Below, in pieces: positions 16,743 to 25,327 of a stretch of 64,000 bases of DNA. The DNA is taken from NCBI GenBank assembly GCA_965243805.1, contig OZ251577.1:3807966-3871965 (forward strand). Direction: 5' to 3'. Each line of letters begins with the position of its first letter. Position 1 is the first letter of the stretch. This DNA is from CATQHQ01 sp965243805. Its GTDB lineage: Bacteria > Gemmatimonadota > Gemmatimonadetes > Longimicrobiales > Gaopeijiaceae. A model generated the notes under the pieces. The model did no database searches. It saw nothing but the letters and a program-made list of their open reading frames with translations, and was not told the DNA's origin. Both the position numbers and the translations under genes were made by a program.

Positions 16743-19700
16743 CCCGCGCCGGTGCCTCCCTTGCCGTCTGGGACTTGAAGAACGTCACGATCTGGTCCAC
16801 CAGGCTGTACATCACCGGGACCAGGACCAGCGTCAGGAAGGTGGCGAAGACGATGCCGACGATCACCGCCACGGCCATCGGTCCCCACCACGCCGCTTGG
16901 TCGCCGCCCCAGTAGAGCTCCGGCGCCAAGCTGGAGAAGAGGCCGAAGAAGTCGAAGTTGAGTCCGACCGCCAGGGGAACCAGCCCCAGCGCCGTCGTGA
17001 ACGCGGTGAGCAGGACGGGCCGCAGCCGCGTCTTGCCGCCTCGCACCAGTGCCTGGCGAGTGTCCAGGCCGTCGCGCTTGCGGAGGACGTCGATGTAGTC
17101 GATCAGCACGATGGCGTTGTTCACCACGATCCCGGCCAGGGAGATGATCCCCACGCCGGTCATGATGATCACGAAGGGCATCTGGAAGACCATCAGCCCG
17201 ATCAGGACGCCCATGGTGGACATGATCACCGACGAGAGGATGATCACCGGCTTGACCACCGAGTTGAACTGGGAGACCAGGATCAGCGCGATCAGCATCA
17301 GGGCCGCCATGAAGGCCGACATGAGGAACGAAAATGCCTCCTGCTGGTCCTCCTGTTCGCCCGTGAACTGCATGGAGTAGCCCGGCGGCAGTCCTTCGCC
17401 AAACTCCGTCAGCACGCCTTCAACCTGGCCTCGGACAGCGTTGCTGTTGTACCCAGCGGCCACCTCGGCGCTGATCGTGGCCACCCGGTCCATGTCCTTG
17501 CGCCGAATCGAGCCGTACCCCTCGCCCACGGCCCAATCGGCCACCGACAGTAGGGGCACCTGCAGGCCGTCGGAGAAGACCGTCAGGCCCTCCAGCGACG
17601 CCAAGTCGCTGCGGTCGGCCTCCCGAAGGCGCACCACGATGTCGTACTCGTCGTTTCCGGTCCTGTACTTGGCCGCTTCCAGACCGTTGACGGCTCCCCG
17701 AACCGCGAACCCCACCTCGTTGGTGGAGAGTCCGTAGAGCGCCGCCTTCTCCCGGTCCACATCCACCCGCAACTCGGGACGGGCGTCGTTCATGTCGCTC
17801 TCCAAGCCCACCAGCCGAGCGTAGACGCCGGACGCCTCGATGATGTCGATCGCTTGGTCGGCCAAGCCTTTGAGCTTCTCCGGGTCCTCGCCGGCGATCT
17901 CGATGTTCACCGGGGGACCCGACGGCGGCCCTTCGGTGATCTTGTCCACCTTGACCTCGGCGCCCGCCAGATCGATCCCCACCTTGGCCTGCATCTCACG
18001 CAAGGTGTTGAAGACGTCGAAGCTGCGATCCTGGTACTCGACCATGCTGAGGGTGACCCGCGCCGCTTCGGGACCCGAGGGACCGCCGGCAGCCATGGGG
18101 TTCCCGCCCCCACCGCCCGCGCCCACCGTGGTGACGATCGACTCCACGTCCGAGACGCCCTGGACCCCTTCGGCCTCGTCCTTGAGCCGCGAGGCGTACT
18201 CGTTCGTCACCTCCGCCGACGTTCCCGTGGGCGCCTCGATCGCCACGTACAGGGTCTGGGGAGGGATGTCCTCTGGGAAGTACTCCACCGGCGGCGCCAC
18301 CCCTGCGTAGATGACCACGGTCGCCGTGAACCCTGCCGCCGAGCCCGCCAGCACGATCGCTCGGTGGCTCAGGCACCACTCCAGTCGTCGCTCGTACCAC
18401 CCGGCGAAGCGAGGCATCCCGTTGGCCATGAACGCCTTGCCCATCCGGGCCAAGACCTTGGCGTGCAGCAGCCACAACCCCACGGTCGTCGCAGCGAAGA
18501 GCGCAGACGTCAGTGGGTTCGCAACGGCGACCAGCAGCAGCGCCACCACGGTCACCGCAAGGAGTGCGACCTTGACGCCCCCCTGGAGGGCCCTGGGACG
18601 GTCGCCCTCGAGGCGCATGAAGATCGAGCACAGGGTGGGAACGATGACCAGCGCCACGAAGAGGGAGCTGGAAAGGGTGACGATCAGGGTGATCGGCATG
18701 TACTTCATGAACTCGCCGGCCATCCCCGGCCAGAAGATCAGGGGCGCGAACGCCGCCAGTGTGGTCGCAGTGGCCGCGATCACCGGTCCCGCCACTTCGC
18801 CCGTCGCCTTCTTCGCCGCCGCCCTGCGGTCCCACCCCTCTTCCATGAACCTGTAGATGTTCTCCACCACCACGATGGCGTTGTCCACCAGCATCCCCAG
18901 GGCAAGGATGAGGGAGAAGAGGACGACCATGTTCATCGTGATGCCCAGGAGGCGCAGCACCACGAAGGAGAGGAACATGGAGGTGGGGATCGACAGCGCC
19001 ACGAACACGGAAGTGCGGAGCCCCAGGACGAAGAGGAGCACGCCCACGATCAGCACCAGCCCGGAGATGATGTTGTTCTGCAGGCTGCTCACCATCTCTC
19101 CGATGTCGTCGGACTGATCCGACGTGACGGAGACCACGGTGGAGGGCGGGAAGAGGGGGCGCATCGCCTCGATCTCTCCGCGCACCGCCGCCGCCGTGGC
19201 GATGATGTTCTCGCCGGACCGCTTGATCACGTCCAGCGTGACCACGGGCTCCTCCCCGAGCCGCGCATAGCTCTCGCGCTCGGCGAAGCCGAACTCCACC
19301 TCCGCCACATCCCGCACGTAGATCGGGCGGTCCGCCGCCGTCTCGACCACCAGGTCGCCGATAACGTTGGGGTCGTCGAACTCGCCGTCGACGCGGACCA
19401 GGTAGTTGACTCCGTTCACGTCGATGGAGCCGCCGGGCACGTTGACGTTCTCCAGGCGGATCGCGTCCAGCACGTCGTTGAAGGAGACGTTGTAGTACTT
19501 GAGCTTGGCCAAGTCCACATCCACCTTCACTTCCCGCTCGAGGCCGCCGCGCAGATCGACCCGGAGCACAGCGGGAATCGCCTCGATCTGGTCCTGAAGC
19601 TGCTCACCCAGCTCCTTGAGCCGCACCAGCCCGTAGCCGCCGGCGATGTTCACCTGCATGACCGGCACTTCGCTCATGGAGAACTCCATGATCGCCGGGT

Positions 19701-20154
19701 CCTCGGCGTCGGCAGGCAGCTCGGGTCGGGCCAGGTCGACCTTCTCCCGAACCTGCTGGAGGGCCTCGTCCAAGTTGACGTTCGTCTCGAACTCGGCCAT
19801 CACCGACGAGTATCCCTCCACCGACGTGGAGGTGAGCTCCTTGATGTCGGAGATGCCCTGCAGCTCCTCTTCGATCTTCCGGGTGACCAGCGTCTCCATG
19901 TCGGCGGGAGACACGCCGCGGTAGATCGTGTTCACCGCGATCAGGGGCATCTCGGCTTCTGGGAACGACTCCTTGGGGATCGCCCGGTAGGACAAGAGCC
20001 CGGCGATCGTCACGAAGAGGAAGAGCACGATCACGGAGGTGGAGTGCTCCACCGCGAAGGAGGTTATGGGGAAGTCCTTGAAGGAGCGCCGCCCGGCCTT
20101 GCCGTCCGGGGCCGCGCGACCGTCGAGGCGGCTCCCGTCTCCGGTCTCGCTCAC
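16714..20154 (-). CDS. RND efflux pump inner-membrane subunit (AcrB/HAE1-like)
   Basis: Proton-driven trimeric pump of 1146 residues with two large periplasmic loops and 12 helices. The first helix is in IVLFLFVTIAGLLSYRAI. The helix-4 proton-relay region reads LALGMLVDNAIVVVENIYRF, where AcrB has two adjacent aspartates; here the second is asparagine. The second-half signature is VVNNAIVLIDYIDVLR. The periplasmic loop before residue 700 carries a glycine-rich insert (AGGGGGNPMAAGG). It overlaps the adaptor gene by 4 bp and so forms a TolC-adaptor-pump operon. Substrates cannot be predicted. Confidence 0.93.
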   Translation of the reverse strand: MSETGDGSRLDGRAAPDGKAGRRSFKDFPITSFAVEHSTSVIVLFLFVTIAGLLSYRAIPKESFPEAEMPLIAVNTIYRGVSPADMETLVTRKIEEELQGISDIKELTSTSVEGYSSVMAEFETNVNLDEALQQVREKVDLARPELPADAEDPAIMEFSMSEVPVMQVNIAGGYGLVRLKELGEQLQDQIEAIPAVLRVDLRGGLEREVKVDVDLAKLKYYNVSFNDVLDAIRLENVNVPGGSIDVNGVNYLVRVDGEFDDPNVIGDLVVETAADRPIYVRDVAEVEFGFAERESYARLGEEPVVTLDVIKRSGENIIATAAAVRGEIEAMRPLFPPSTVVSVTSDQSDDIGEMVSSLQNNIISGLVLIVGVLLFVLGLRTSVFVALSIPTSMFLSFVVLRLLGITMNMVVLFSLILALGMLVDNAIVVVENIYRFMEEGWDRRAAAKKATGEVAGPVIAATATTLAAFAPLIFWPGMAGEFMKYMPITLIVTLSSSLFVALVIVPTLCSIFMRLEGDRPRALQGGVKVALLAVTVVALLLVAVANPLTSALFAATTVGLWLLHAKVLARMGKAFMANGMPRFAGWYERRLEWCLSHRAIVLAGSAAGFTATVVIYAGVAPPVEYFPEDIPPQTLYVAIEAPTGTSAEVTNEYASRLKDEAEGVQGVSDVESIVTTVGAGGGGGNPMAAGGPSGPEAARVTLSMVEYQDRSFDVFNTLREMQAKVGIDLAGAEVKVDKITEGPPSGPPVNIEIAGEDPEKLKGLADQAIDIIEASGVYARLVGLESDMNDARPELRVDVDREKAALYGLSTNEVGFAVRGAVNGLEAAKYRTGNDEYDIVVRLREADRSDLASLEGLTVFSDGLQVPLLSVADWAVGEGYGSIRRKDMDRVATISAEVAAGYNSNAVRGQVEGVLTEFGEGLPPGYSMQFTGEQEDQQEAFSFLMSAFMAALMLIALILVSQFNSVVKPVIILSSVIMSTMGVLIGLMVFQMPFVIIMTGVGIISLAGIVVNNAIVLIDYIDVLRKRDGLDTRQALVRGGKTRLRPVLLTAFTTALGLVPLAVGLNFDFFGLFSSLAPELYWGGDQAAWWGPMAVAVIVGIVFATFLTLVLVPVMYSLVDQIVTFFKSQTAREAPARATSHRPLGA

Positions 20155-21371
20155 GGTGCGCCCGCCTCACTGGGTGCGCCCGCCTCACTGGCCCGGGCGC
20201 CGGCCACCACCCGGACCCGGTCTCCCGCGGTCAGTCCCTGCTGACCCACCACGACCAGCCGCTCTCCCGCCTGGAGGCCGGACTCCAGCACGACCTCGTT
20301 CCCCTGGGCCGTCAGCACCTCCACCCGCCGCTCCTGGGCCGTGGCGTCGTCCCCCACCCCGTCCACCACGAACACCACGTACCCTTCCTCCATGGAGACC
20401 AGGGCTTGTTGCGGCACGACGACGGCGTCGGGCACCTGGCGACGCACCACCGTGATCTCGGCGATCATCTCGGGCTTGATCACGCCGTTGGGGTTCGGCA
20501 GCACCAGCTCCACCGGGAAGGTTCGGTTCTCGCTGTCCACCGTGGCGCCCACGTACTCGATCTTGCCCTCGAAGCTCTCGCCTTCGAGCACGTCGAAGCT
20601 CACCGAGGTCGCCGCGCCGGGAGCCACGTCCAGCGCGTACCGCTCGGGCACGCCCGCCAGGATCTTCACCGTGTCCACCTGTACGATTCGGGCCACCGGC
20701 GTGCCGGGCGACACCATCGCGCCCACTTCCACCATGCGGTCCTCCAGGAGTCCCGAGACCGGGGCCACGATCGTGGTCCGGGCCAAGCGCTCCTCGAGGG
20801 CCACCAAGCTGCCGTCCGCCTGGTCCGCCGCGTACTTGGCCTCCAAGTAGCTCATCTCGGAGCCCACCTCGTCCTCTTCGTACAGCCTCTTGCGACGCTC
20901 CCAGACCTCCCGGGCCAGCTCCGCCTGCGCCTGGGCGGTGCGCACTTGGGCGGCTAGGATGCCGTCGTCGAGGCGCACGATCGCCTGGCCAGCGCGGACC
21001 GCCCCTCCCTTGTCGCGGACGATGCGCCGCACCACTCCCGACTCCTCCGCGGAGACCATCACGTCGCGCCTCGCCTGCACCACGCCGGTCAGGCGCACGG
21101 TGCGGGTGAAGTCCCGGGGACGCACTTCCTCCACCTCCACGTTCACGATCCGGGCCGACGCCTGGGCGCTCTGGCCCGGCGACGGCGGGCCGGCGTCCGC
21201 GTCTTCCCTGCACGCTGCGATTCCCGCCGTCGCCGCCAGCAGCAGCGCAAGGGCTGCGCGCCCGCCTTCCCCTCCGCGCCCGCCTGCTCCTCCCGTCCCC
21301 GGCAACCCGTCCTCGATAGCGCTCATCTTCGTGCGACCGTCCTCGTCGTTGGTTCGTGTCGTCCTTGTCAT
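20151..21371 (-). CDS. RND efflux periplasmic adaptor (membrane fusion protein)
   Basis: HlyD/AcrA-type adaptor joining the pump to the outer-membrane channel. The lipobox ATAGIAAC lies near residue 55, so it is probably a lipoprotein. It has the barrel-sandwich half-motifs (VMVSAEESGVVRRI and TTIVAPVSGLLEDRMVEVG), a short helical hairpin between them and a beta-barrel region with IVQVDTVKILAGVPE. The ATG at 21371 overlaps the TolC stop (ATGA), and the stop overlaps the pump start. The last residues are a tandem repeat (SEAGAP twice) caused by an exact 18-bp duplication. Confidence 0.92.
   Translation of the reverse strand: MTRTTRTNDEDGRTKMSAIEDGLPGTGGAGGRGGEGGRAALALLLAATAGIAACREDADAGPPSPGQSAQASARIVNVEVEEVRPRDFTRTVRLTGVVQARRDVMVSAEESGVVRRIVRDKGGAVRAGQAIVRLDDGILAAQVRTAQAQAELAREVWERRKRLYEEDEVGSEMSYLEAKYAADQADGSLVALEERLARTTIVAPVSGLLEDRMVEVGAMVSPGTPVARIVQVDTVKILAGVPERYALDVAPGAATSVSFDVLEGESFEGKIEYVGATVDSENRTFPVELVLPNPNGVIKPEMIAEITVVRRQVPDAVVVPQQALVSMEEGYVVFVVDGVGDDATAQERRVEVLTAQGNEVVLESGLQAGERLVVVGQQGLTAGDRVRVVAGARASEAGAPSEAGAP
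20155..20190. repeat. Exact 18-bp tandem duplication at the end of the adaptor gene
   Basis: Units 20155-20172 and 20173-20190 are identical. They repeat SEAGAP at the adaptor's C-terminus next to the start of the pump gene. Perfect identity suggests a recent event. Confidence 0.85.
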
Positions 21372-22966
21372 CGGGCGCCGGACCCGCTCGGCCCGGCCAC
21401 ATCCACCATCGGCACCCGTCCCGAAGCCTCGTCGAGGCGCGCGCGCGCCGCCAAGTAGTCGTACACCGCTTGGGCGTAGTTGAACTCGCTCTGGCGCAAC
21501 GCCACTTCGGCGTCGGTTCGCTCCAGCTGGCTACTCACGCCCTCGGCATACTGGGCCGACGCGATCTCGTACCCCCGGCGCGCCTGCGCCACCGCCTTGC
21601 GCTGGCCAGCCGCCCGCGCCCCGGCCTCTCGCACCTGGTCCGCCAAGTTGCGAAGCTCGACCTCCGCTCGATCCGAAGCGACCCGGGTCTGTATCTCCGC
21701 TTGGCGAAGGGCGGCGCGACGCTGGGCGATCCGGGCGTTGCGGCTGAACCCGGAGAATATGGGGAAGCTGACCCGCAGGCCCAGCTGCTTCGTGGAGCCG
21801 CGCTGCATGCTGGTCCCGAAGAAGTCCGGGCTTCCGTTCTGCTGGGCCGCCAAGCCGTAGTGGCCGAACGCCGTGACCGTCGGGAGGTACCCCGCCTGCT
21901 CGACCCGCAGTTCCGCCTGCCGAAGACTCTCGGTGATCTCGAGCTGGAGCACGTCCGACCGGAAGCCGATGCCGGCGGCCACGAGCTCCGGCGCAGGTTG
22001 CGCTCCCTCCGTCGGAGCAATCAGGCCTTCGCGCGCGCCCGCAAAGTTGAGGATGTCCCGGTTGGCCGGGGAGTTGGCGGCCAAGTCCTCCAAGTCGATC
22101 CGGGCCAAGTCGCCGGCCACCACCAGCTCCGCCTCCGAGTCCATGTCCAGCTCGGTGGCCAGCGCGCGCCGATTCGCCGTCAGACGGTTCCGCGCCCGCC
22201 CCAGCGTCGGCTCCAGGTTGGCCAGCTCCACCTCCAGGCGAAGCTCGTCGTACTCCGCCGCCAAGCCGGCGTCCACCATCGCCCGGGTCTCCTCCAGCGA
22301 CTGGCGCACCCGCTCCAGCGAGTTCGTCGCGAGGCGGACGTCCTCCTGGGCAAGCAGAAGGTCGTAGAAGGCGATCCGCACCCTCGTGACCACCTGCTGC
22401 GTTCGGCCTCGGAGCGCCTCCCGCTGCAAGCCCCGGTAGCGGCCCGCGGCGCCCACGCCGGCGAAGATGTCGGGGTCCAAGAGCGACTGCTCCGCGTCCA
22501 CGGAGAGGTTCCAAAGGTTGTCCCCGGCGAACTGGACCGGTATGAAGTCGCCCTCGGCGGCGTTGGGATCGAAGATCTGCGCGGGCAGGAAGCTGACCTG
22601 CGGCGCCACGTTCCTGGTGAAGGAGCCGGAGAACTCCAGGCTCGGGTAGAGTCCGCTCCACGCCTCCGAGACCTGGCCCCCGGCCAGCGCCACCTGGTAG
22701 CCCGCGTCCAGGATGTCCCGGTTGCGCTCCAGCGCCACGGCCACGATGCGGCTCAGGGTCGCGGGGCCGTCCCCCAGGTCGGGAGCGCGTCCTGGCTGCC
22801 CTTGCCGCGCCGCATCCCGCTGGACCGCGGCCGGCATCGCGCCGGCACCCGCCGCCGGTTCCGCCGACGCGAGCGTCCCAGCGAGTGCAAGAACGGCCAC
22901 CCAAGCCGCTCGCATGGCCCGTCCGCCCTCTCCGTATCCGTGCATGTGCGCTTCCCGCTCGTGCAT
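21368..22966 (-). CDS. TolC-family outer-membrane efflux protein
   Basis: Outer-membrane channel for the RND pump encoded downstream. Two repeated OEP-type helical halves are visible (for example YDLLLAQEDVRLATNSLERV and VRQSLEETRAMVDAGLAAEYDEL), with an N-terminal signal peptide (MRAAWVAVLALAGTLASA). Starts at 22966, 22945 and 22915 are all possible. I chose 22966 because AAAGG precedes it at good spacing, but 22915, which has GGAGAGGG upstream and begins directly with the signal peptide, is equally defensible. A perfect TAGATTTG box lies 43 bp before 22966. Its stop overlaps the adaptor start. Confidence 0.9.
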   Translation of the reverse strand: MHEREAHMHGYGEGGRAMRAAWVAVLALAGTLASAEPAAGAGAMPAAVQRDAARQGQPGRAPDLGDGPATLSRIVAVALERNRDILDAGYQVALAGGQVSEAWSGLYPSLEFSGSFTRNVAPQVSFLPAQIFDPNAAEGDFIPVQFAGDNLWNLSVDAEQSLLDPDIFAGVGAAGRYRGLQREALRGRTQQVVTRVRIAFYDLLLAQEDVRLATNSLERVRQSLEETRAMVDAGLAAEYDELRLEVELANLEPTLGRARNRLTANRRALATELDMDSEAELVVAGDLARIDLEDLAANSPANRDILNFAGAREGLIAPTEGAQPAPELVAAGIGFRSDVLQLEITESLRQAELRVEQAGYLPTVTAFGHYGLAAQQNGSPDFFGTSMQRGSTKQLGLRVSFPIFSGFSRNARIAQRRAALRQAEIQTRVASDRAEVELRNLADQVREAGARAAGQRKAVAQARRGYEIASAQYAEGVSSQLERTDAEVALRQSEFNYAQAVYDYLAARARLDEASGRVPMVDVAGPSGSGAR

Positions 22967-23008
22967 GGTGCCTTTATTGTGGGACCGCCGCCCGTCCGCC
23001 ACGAACGT

Positions 23009-23016
23009 CAAATCTA
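23009..23016 (-). promoter_or_regulatory. TAGATTTG: candidate -7 promoter box of the efflux operon
   Basis: This is an exact match on the minus strand to TAnnTTTG, the -7 consensus described for Bacteroidetes. It lies 43 bp before the chosen tolC-like start. No TTTG-type -33 box is visible at standard spacing. Confidence 0.45.
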
Positions 23017-23094
23017 GTGGAATGCGCCGCGGAGCGTGGAGTGCGGCGAGCCGGCCGACGACGGCCACGGTTGACGCCCCTGCCCATCGTCGTT

Positions 23095-23102
23095 TACGTT
23101 TC
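23095..23102 (+). promoter_or_regulatory. Candidate promoter of the cold-shock gene, with long 5' leader
   Basis: TACGTTTC, close to TAnnTTTG, lies about 108 bp before the cold-shock start. A long untranslated leader is typical of cold-induced csp genes. A TACAAT at 23121-23126 is an alternative -10 of classical type. Confidence 0.35.
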
Positions 23103-23210
23103 ATGGTTGGCGTTGTCCACTACAATCGGGGCACGAGGCCCCCAGAAACGCCGAACGGCTTCGGTCGCAAGAACGGGAGCCGCGCAACATGCAGAGTGGA
23201 GGAGCAGAGG

Positions 23211-23432
23211 ATGCGGACCACGGGAACCGTAAAGTGGTTCAACGACGCAAAGGGCTTCGGGTTCATCAGCCCCGAGGCAGGAGACCGGGACTGTTTCGTC
23301 CACTACTCGGCGATCTCCGGTGAGGGATTCCGGAGTCTTTCCGAGGGCGAGCGCGTCGAGTTCGACCTGGTCGACGGCCCCAAAGGACCGGCAGCGGAGA
23401 ACGTGATCCGCGTCGGGGCGGCGATGGCCTAA
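23211..23432 (+). CDS. Cold-shock domain protein (CspA family)
   Basis: A 73-residue single OB-fold RNA chaperone. The RNP1 motif is KGFGFI (residues 14-19). The RNP2 position reads CFVHY, where most members have VFVHY or IFVHF. The ATG at 23211 follows GGAGGAGCAGAGG; longer upstream starts would add non-family residues. It has its own leader and a strong downstream terminator, so it is probably monocistronic. It is divergent from the efflux operon. Confidence 0.95.
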   Translation: MRTTGTVKWFNDAKGFGFISPEAGDRDCFVHYSAISGEGFRSLSEGERVEFDLVDGPKGPAAENVIRVGAAMA

Positions 23433-23500
23433 AGCCCGAGCCCGGCTAGCCGTGGCGGTCGGGCCGCTGCTCCCGCAAGCGCGTCCGCCAAGTCACCCTT

Positions 23501-23540
23501 CGACGGCCAGCGGTCTTCACCGACCGCTGGCCGTCGTTGC
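23501..23540 (+). terminator. Intrinsic terminator-like hairpin after the cold-shock gene
   Basis: A perfect 15-bp inverted repeat (23501-23515 with 23522-23536) surrounds a 6-base loop TTCACC. Only a short T run follows, so termination may be partial. The hairpin lies between two converging genes and could serve both. Confidence 0.75.
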
Positions 23541-23620
23541 GTACGGAGCCCTACTCCGGCCCGCCCACGCCGTTTTGCGACCCCCCTGGCCCAGGGCCGG
23601 CTAGGGCCTGCTGGGCCTGG

Positions 23621-24133
23621 CTAGGGGGATTGCTCGAAGAAGACGGCCTGCCAGCGCTCCGAAGCCGGCCCCTCCCACCGCCCCGCCCTCAGTTGCCCCA
23701 GCTCGGTGATGGAGTTGTCGAACACCACGGTGTCGGGAGTCGCCCCTCCCCCACGCGCCAGCCGGCGAAACTCCGGGCGGGACGCCCACTGGACAGCACC
23801 GTCGCCGTCCCTGTACCACACCGCCTCGTTGCCGAGGAAGCGCGGCGCCCCCGGCGTGCCTCCCGCCGCCGCATCCTGTAGGGCTCGCACCAGGGCGTCC
23901 ACGGAGCACCCGCTGGGCGGCGCGGCATCTTGGTCCACGCCCACGATCAGGAACCGGTGGCAGCACCAATCGCGTGCGGCCGGCAGGGGAGTGCCGTGGG
24001 CGGTCCAGCCGTCCAGGAAACGGTCCACGGTCGCCAGCAGCGCGGCCGCGTCTTCTCCCCGCACCTCCTGCTCCGCCCCGAAGATCCAGATCCGGGCGCT
24101 GTCGGGGAGCCGGTCCAGCCCCGGCAGCCTCAC
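23621..24133 (-). CDS. Conserved hypothetical protein, 170 residues
   Basis: I do not recognise a characterised family. The sequence has the pattern RIWIFGAEQEV at the start, then WTAHGTPLPAARDW, RFLIVGVD and PSGCSVDALVRAL. This is reminiscent of a small uncharacterised protein widespread in Bacteroidetes that is often misnamed an ABC transporter ATPase; it has no Walker motifs. No signal or membrane segment is seen, so it is probably cytoplasmic. The GTG start overlaps the stop of the upstream AI-2E transporter gene (GTGA), so the two are translationally coupled. Confidence 0.7.
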   Translation of the reverse strand: MRLPGLDRLPDSARIWIFGAEQEVRGEDAAALLATVDRFLDGWTAHGTPLPAARDWCCHRFLIVGVDQDAAPPSGCSVDALVRALQDAAAGGTPGAPRFLGNEAVWYRDGDGAVQWASRPEFRRLARGGGATPDTVVFDNSITELGQLRAGRWEGPASERWQAVFFEQSP

Positions 24134-25305
24134 GTCGGCACCGTCGCAGCGTCCGTCGGCGGCGGCACCGTCGCGGCCGGATCGACACCAGTCTCACGGG
24201 CCGCCTCACTCTCCGCCGAGCCGTCCTGGGGCGGGTTCTTGTCCAGCAGCACCGCCACCCACTTCAGGTCCTTGGTGTTCTCGGTCATGATCTTGGCGAC
24301 CATGGTCAGGGGAACCGACAGCAGGGCGCCGACCGGTCCCCACAGCCACCCCCAGAAGACCAGGGAGAGCACCACCACGAGGGTGGAGAGGCCCAGTCGC
24401 CGCCCCATCAGCGTCGGCTCCAGCCAGTTCCCGAACACCACGTTGACCGCCAGGTAGCCCAAACCCACGACGATCGTCCTCTGTAGGTCGAAGCCGGCGA
24501 TCGCCGACCCTGCCGCGTCGAAGTCGACGAACGCCAGCACCAGCGCAGGCACCGACGCGATCACCGAACCGATCGTGGGCACGTAGTTGAGCACGAACGC
24601 GATCAGCCCCAGCAAGAGCGGCGAGTCCAAGCCCATCGACCACGTCCACAGCCCCAGCAGCAGGCCCGTGCCCAAGCTCACCAGCGTCTTGATGACCAAG
24701 TAGCCCTGCACCTCCTCTACGATATTGGCCAGACGCTCGTCGGAGGCCAAACGGTCGCCGGTCACGGCCCGAAGCTTGGCGGGAAAGACGGCGGCCTCGC
24801 CCAGCGCGAAGGCGAGGATCAGGAAGACCAGGAAGGTGGCGGTGACGAAGGAGAGCGCCCGTGTGAAGGTGCCTCCCGCCACGGCCAGCAGGTACTGGTT
24901 GAAGAAGCTCTGGATGTTGTCCCGGACGCTCTCCAGGGCAGGCTGCACCGGCGCCCACTCTTCCAGCACGAGGAAGACCGAGTTCTCGACCTGGCTGAGG
25001 AGCGCGCTGCCGTAGGCCGGGCCCAGCGCCTGAAGCTCCGCGAGCTGCTGGCTGGCGAGCAGGATCACCAGTCCGAAGACCGTCGCCACCCCGAGCACAG
25101 TCAGCAGGATCGCCACGGGCGTGGGAATCCGCCTCTTTCTCAGCCACAGCACGACGGGAAGGCTGATCACCGCCAGGAACGCGGCGACGGCGAAGGGAAT
25201 GGCGATCGGCTGGGCTAGGCGCAACCCGTGGACCAACACCACCATCACCGCGAGGGTGAAGAGAAGACGGAGGCCGGGCGTCTCCTCCATCTGGCCGAAC
25301 GGCAT
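24130..25305 (-). CDS. AI-2E family membrane transporter
   Basis: An integral membrane protein of 391 residues in the AI-2E/PerM family, whose members export diverse small solutes or exchange sodium and protons; autoinducer transport is proven only for a few. Typical segments are NYVPTIGSVIASVPALVLA and WGWLWGPVGALLSVPL near the C-terminus. About eight helices are apparent, with a soluble loop near residues 80-150. The C-terminal 30 residues are a hydrophilic, proline-rich tail. It is coupled to the downstream hypothetical gene. Confidence 0.88.
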   Translation of the reverse strand: MPFGQMEETPGLRLLFTLAVMVVLVHGLRLAQPIAIPFAVAAFLAVISLPVVLWLRKRRIPTPVAILLTVLGVATVFGLVILLASQQLAELQALGPAYGSALLSQVENSVFLVLEEWAPVQPALESVRDNIQSFFNQYLLAVAGGTFTRALSFVTATFLVFLILAFALGEAAVFPAKLRAVTGDRLASDERLANIVEEVQGYLVIKTLVSLGTGLLLGLWTWSMGLDSPLLLGLIAFVLNYVPTIGSVIASVPALVLAFVDFDAAGSAIAGFDLQRTIVVGLGYLAVNVVFGNWLEPTLMGRRLGLSTLVVVLSLVFWGWLWGPVGALLSVPLTMVAKIMTENTKDLKWVAVLLDKNPPQDGSAESEAARETGVDPAATVPPPTDAATVPT

Positions 25306-25327
25306 CGCTATGTCGGGTCTCCCGGGG

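Noticed and set aside
17854..20244. Long open frame (about 796 codons) on the plus strand opposite the RND pump gene
   Set aside because: Histidine/arginine/aspartate-rich shadow of a GC-rich gene. The minus strand encodes a full, well-conserved RND pump.
21356..23017. Plus-strand open frame opposite the TolC-like gene
   Set aside because: Shadow frame; the minus strand encodes a complete outer-membrane efflux protein in an operon with its adaptor and pump.
24130..25305. Quorum-sensing autoinducer-2 exporter
   Set aside because: The family name is historical and most members have other substrates. No lux-type genes are nearby.
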